Source of the DNA: Bacteroidales bacterium
Lineage (GTDB): Bacteria > Bacteroidota > Bacteroidia > Bacteroidales > WCHB1-69
Assembly: GCA_017964755.1 (NCBI GenBank)
Contig: JAGCRI010000106.1
Coordinates: 1 to 8,253 of the forward strand
Direction of reading: 5' to 3'
Length of the DNA: 8,253 nt
The translations under genes were made by a program, and so were the position numbers. Of this stretch, positions 8,001 to 8,253 are shown one piece after another. Below the pieces are notes generated by a model, which saw only the letters and a program-made list of their open reading frames with translations, was not told the DNA's origin and did no database searches. Within the stretch, counting starts at the first letter, position 1, and every line of letters starts with the position of its first letter.

Positions 8001-8099
8001 AACGCCTACTATATACAATTTTCATATTATGGTCCGGCTTCATACCAATTATCAAGCAAATTTTACGAGGCTAATTCTGTAAGATGCGTTAAAGACTAA
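5079..8099 (+). CDS. Secreted multidomain FISUMP protein with four Cys/Trp repeats and an N-terminal sorting-domain-like module
   Basis: A 1006-residue extracytoplasmic protein of unknown function. Seen in order: signal peptide (1-20, ending IAIKGQ); an N-terminal module (21-75, TIIFTGEDQ...LYYPDTILIL); a region resembling the T9SS type A sorting domain (about 85-165, from VSPNPFNGST through KINDINGRNVASL to VSTKLIN); a second part of that module (about 166-235); four 51-residue repeats (247-450); FISUMP domain 1 (457-676, DGNTYHTLQIGTQCWMKENL, CPDGWHIP, SVRC); a fibronectin-III-like domain (682-777, ARGVCWSTSPNPTIS, YYVRAYATNSFGTAYG); and FISUMP domain 2 (785-1004, DGNTYNTVQIGKQCWMKENL, CPNGWHLP, SVRC). 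Many regularly placed cysteines suggest disulfides outside the cytoplasm. There is no lipobox after the signal peptide and no C-terminal sorting domain. Known: FISUMP proteins form large paralogous sets in Fibrobacter and Bacteroidetes with no settled role. Adhesion or surface binding is only a guess. The gene has its own promoter and is divergent from the operon. Confidence 0.9.
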   Translation: MRRTLLTIAIIMICIAIKGQNTTTIIFTGEDQHGQWVQLHNVVVENITKQWQIPLYYPDTILILKNQVGINDEEANVSQNGALAVSVSPNPFNGSTEAELTVIEEGTAQMKINDINGRNVASLATPHLVRGKHFFKITLATPQTYILNISINGNSVSTKLINAYSGGTNRIEMTGSAEAIGQKKPFLFASNPFSQGDLMKYFGYVIRNGSTFTDIISQNQNGNGTITFHFILPDSIIPPSTLCNDTIITQSATFCSGTSYIWRGKTLTAAGAYFDSLKTSAGGCDSIYFLSLSSLPTTFSTQSASICQGATYPWHGKSLSAAGLYSDTITGANGCDSICYLTLSILPNSLSSQSVTICPNSTYYWHGKTISAAGVYSDTIQSSNGCDSICQLLVSIGTTYFFQLKDSIPAGSTLVWHGQTLNAAGIYHDYLKTADGCDSIYQLDLSIIQPAPVPFTCGVSLATDIDGNTYHTLQIGTQCWMKENLKTTRFPNGNTIPTSSSSSTVLPYLYYPNNDIQNVAAYGYLYNWTAAVNSSSAGDYPVQGACPDGWHIPNINEWKTLINTIKANGSWLCNSNSSYIAKAAASQVGWATATQTCAVGNGLSQNNASGFTAMPAGITSGQYTYYFGTDCKIWSSEEGTSDNSEGSSFYLQNTSTNLYTTNGIWSKGYSFSVRCLYGAGGQIKVTTSQISSVGSTTAVCGGAVNIDGNTPITARGVCWSTSPNPTISNPHTTDGSGLGSFTSTITGLTPLIPYYVRAYATNSFGTAYGEEVAVVIPNANDGATCTGTPTVTDKDGNTYNTVQIGKQCWMKENLRTKSYSDGRSITYGASNTSTSTAYYYYPYGSNSNITTYGLLYNVAAVFDGAGSSTANPSGIKGICPNGWHLPSRAEWTQLTDYVGANLNFQCNSSYKNYAKSMCSTSGWNNGYSACTPGNSPATNNATGFSVQPAGYFDGSAYASSGQHSRIWTTYKNSSNAYYIQFSYYGPASYQLSSKFYEANSVRCVKD
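5331..5573 (+). other. T9SS C-terminal-domain-like module, located near the N-terminus
   Basis: Codes for residues 85-165 of the surface protein. Seen: the opening VSPNPFNGSTEAELTV, the central MKINDINGRNVASL, a KHFFKITL strand, the TPQTYILNISIN strand and the closing VSTKLIN. These follow the order of the Por_Secre_tail/T9SS type A domain (PNPF..., K+YD+.G+.V..L, G.Y++.+...., ..KL+). In true cargo this domain is the last 70-100 residues and is removed during export. Here more than 800 residues follow, so it probably acts as a plain beta-sandwich. Assignment by pattern, without a profile search. Confidence 0.6.
5817..6428 (+). repeat. Four tandem 51-residue (153-bp) coding repeats with GCDSI and WHGK motifs
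   Basis: Repeats at 5817-5969, 5970-6122, 6123-6275 and 6276-6428 code for residues 247-297, 298-348, 349-399 and 400-450. Shared pattern: (S/T)xxxCxxxxxYxWHGKxLxAAGxYxDxxxxxxGCDSIxxLxLS. The GCDS motif recurs at residues 283, 334, 385 and 436, exactly 51 apart; Trp262, 314, 365 and 416 are also in register. The AAG motif of repeat 1 is one residue early. Similar GCDS-type repeats occur in many Bacteroidetes surface proteins. Cys255, 307 and 358 may pair with the GCDS cysteine; repeat 4 has Pro409 at that place, and repeats 2 and 3 carry an extra Cys after GCDSI. Confidence 0.85.
6447..7106 (+). other. FISUMP domain 1
   Basis: Codes for residues 457-676. Diagnostic parts are DIDGNTYHTLQIGTQCWMKE (464-483), an AAYGYLYNW aromatic segment (520-528), ACPDGWHIPNINEWKTLI (545-562), GFTAMPAG (610-617), KIWSSEE (632-638) and the ending FSVRCL (671-676). 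Cysteines lie at 457, 479, 546, 573, 597, 631 and 675. This is the Fibrobacter succinogenes major paralogous domain as I know it; function unknown. Confidence 0.85.
7122..7409 (+). other. Fibronectin-III-like linker domain
   Basis: Codes for residues 682-777, between the two FISUMP domains. The pattern ARGVCWSTSPNPTIS (714-728), DGSGLGSFTSTITGLTP (734-750) and YYVRAYATNSFGTAYGEEV (754-772) is typical of the Fn3-like domains that accompany surface proteins in Bacteroidetes. Probably a spacer with a beta-sandwich fold. Confidence 0.7.
7431..8090 (+). other. FISUMP domain 2
   Basis: Codes for residues 785-1004 and repeats the order of domain 1: DKDGNTYNTVQIGKQCWMKE (793-812), TTYGLLYN (850-857), ICPNGWHLPSRAEWTQLT (878-895), GFSVQPAG (943-950), RIWTTYK (965-971) and SVRCVKD at the very C-terminus. 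Cysteines 785, 808, 879, 906, 930 and 1003 match those of domain 1; Cys918 is in a different place from Cys631. It is the last domain of the protein. Confidence 0.85.
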
Positions 8100-8115
8100 T
8101 GTCAGATATAGGGAA

Positions 8116-8175
8116 AATGACACTTTTTTCAAAATTTTGAAACAAATAGTCATTGTTAATACTTTTTCACTTTTT
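8116..8175 (+). terminator. Possible transcription terminator after the surface-protein gene
   Basis: An inverted repeat, AATGAC (8116-8121) with GTCATT (8149-8154), encloses the perfect 16-bp palindrome TTTCAAAATTTTGAAA (8127-8142). T-rich DNA follows (from about 8160, actttttcacttttttcttt). It lies 17 bp after the stop codon. The stem is AT-rich and imperfect, so it would be a weak intrinsic terminator; a protein-binding palindrome is an alternative. Confidence 0.35.
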
Positions 8176-8212
8176 TCTTTATAAATAATATGTTTTGTAT
8201 CTCAAAATATGT

Positions 8213-8220
8213 TATTTTTG
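8213..8220 (+). promoter_or_regulatory. Possible -7 box for a gene beyond the right edge
   Basis: TATTTTTG fits TAnnTTTG and is followed by an A-rich stretch that could be a leader running out of the window. No ATG lies between it and base 8253. TTTG at 8194-8197 is only 15 bp upstream, shorter than normal for a -33 box. In AT-rich DNA a chance match is quite possible. Confidence 0.35.
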
Positions 8221-8253
8221 CACGATATTTTTTGAAAAAATCAAACGAAAAAC

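Noticed and set aside
6447..8090. Diversity-generating retroelement target (variable C-terminal lectin-like domain)
   Set aside because: No reverse transcriptase, accessory gene or template repeat in the window, and the two FISUMP copies differ throughout rather than only at adenines. It remains testable in flanking DNA.
1..8253. tRNA, rRNA, riboswitch, insertion sequence or attachment site
   Set aside because: No cloverleaf-like stretch, transposase frame, terminal inverted repeat pair or target duplication was seen; the gaps between genes are at most 154 bp.

Overview
The window looks like a piece of a Bacteroidales (Bacteroidota) chromosome. Several things point there: a DUF3078-type outer-membrane protein, a long surface protein with FISUMP domains and a T9SS sorting-domain-like module, a Bacteroidetes-type arginase-like protein with a Trp-rich tail, A-rich leaders with no Shine-Dalgarno sequence, and promoter -7 boxes matching TAnnTTTG. 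The species cannot be named; a gut or rumen relative is plausible because FISUMP proteins are common there, but this is inference.

Left part (1-4952), all on the minus strand. Read in the direction of transcription: a divergent arginase-family protein (4952-3774), the mechanosensitive channel MscL (3719-3264), a DUF3078 outer-membrane beta-barrel protein (3231-2269), protein-L-isoaspartate methyltransferase Pcm (2250-1606) and a LolC/LolE/FtsX-type ABC permease (1595-366). Gaps are 54, 32, 18 and 10 bp, and the only convincing -7 box lies before the first gene, so the five genes probably form one transcription unit. The theme is envelope upkeep and stress (osmotic valve, outer-membrane protein, lipoprotein trafficking, protein repair). 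A secreted serpin follows (291 to the left edge, cut off), with its own -7 box in the 74-bp gap.

Centre (4953-5078) is a 126-bp divergent promoter region with one -7 box facing each way.

Right part (5079-8099), plus strand, is one 1006-residue secreted multidomain protein: signal peptide, a T9SS C-terminal-domain-like module that is oddly N-terminal, four 51-residue Cys/Trp repeats, a FISUMP domain, a fibronectin-III-like domain and a second FISUMP domain. It ends without a recognisable C-terminal sorting signal. After it (8100-8253) come an inverted repeat and a further plus-strand -7 box for a gene beyond the right edge.

No RNA gene, mobile element or CRISPR array was seen. The points most worth following are the misplaced sorting-like module, and the arginase-like protein that has lost three of six metal ligands. 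Neither proves a new system.
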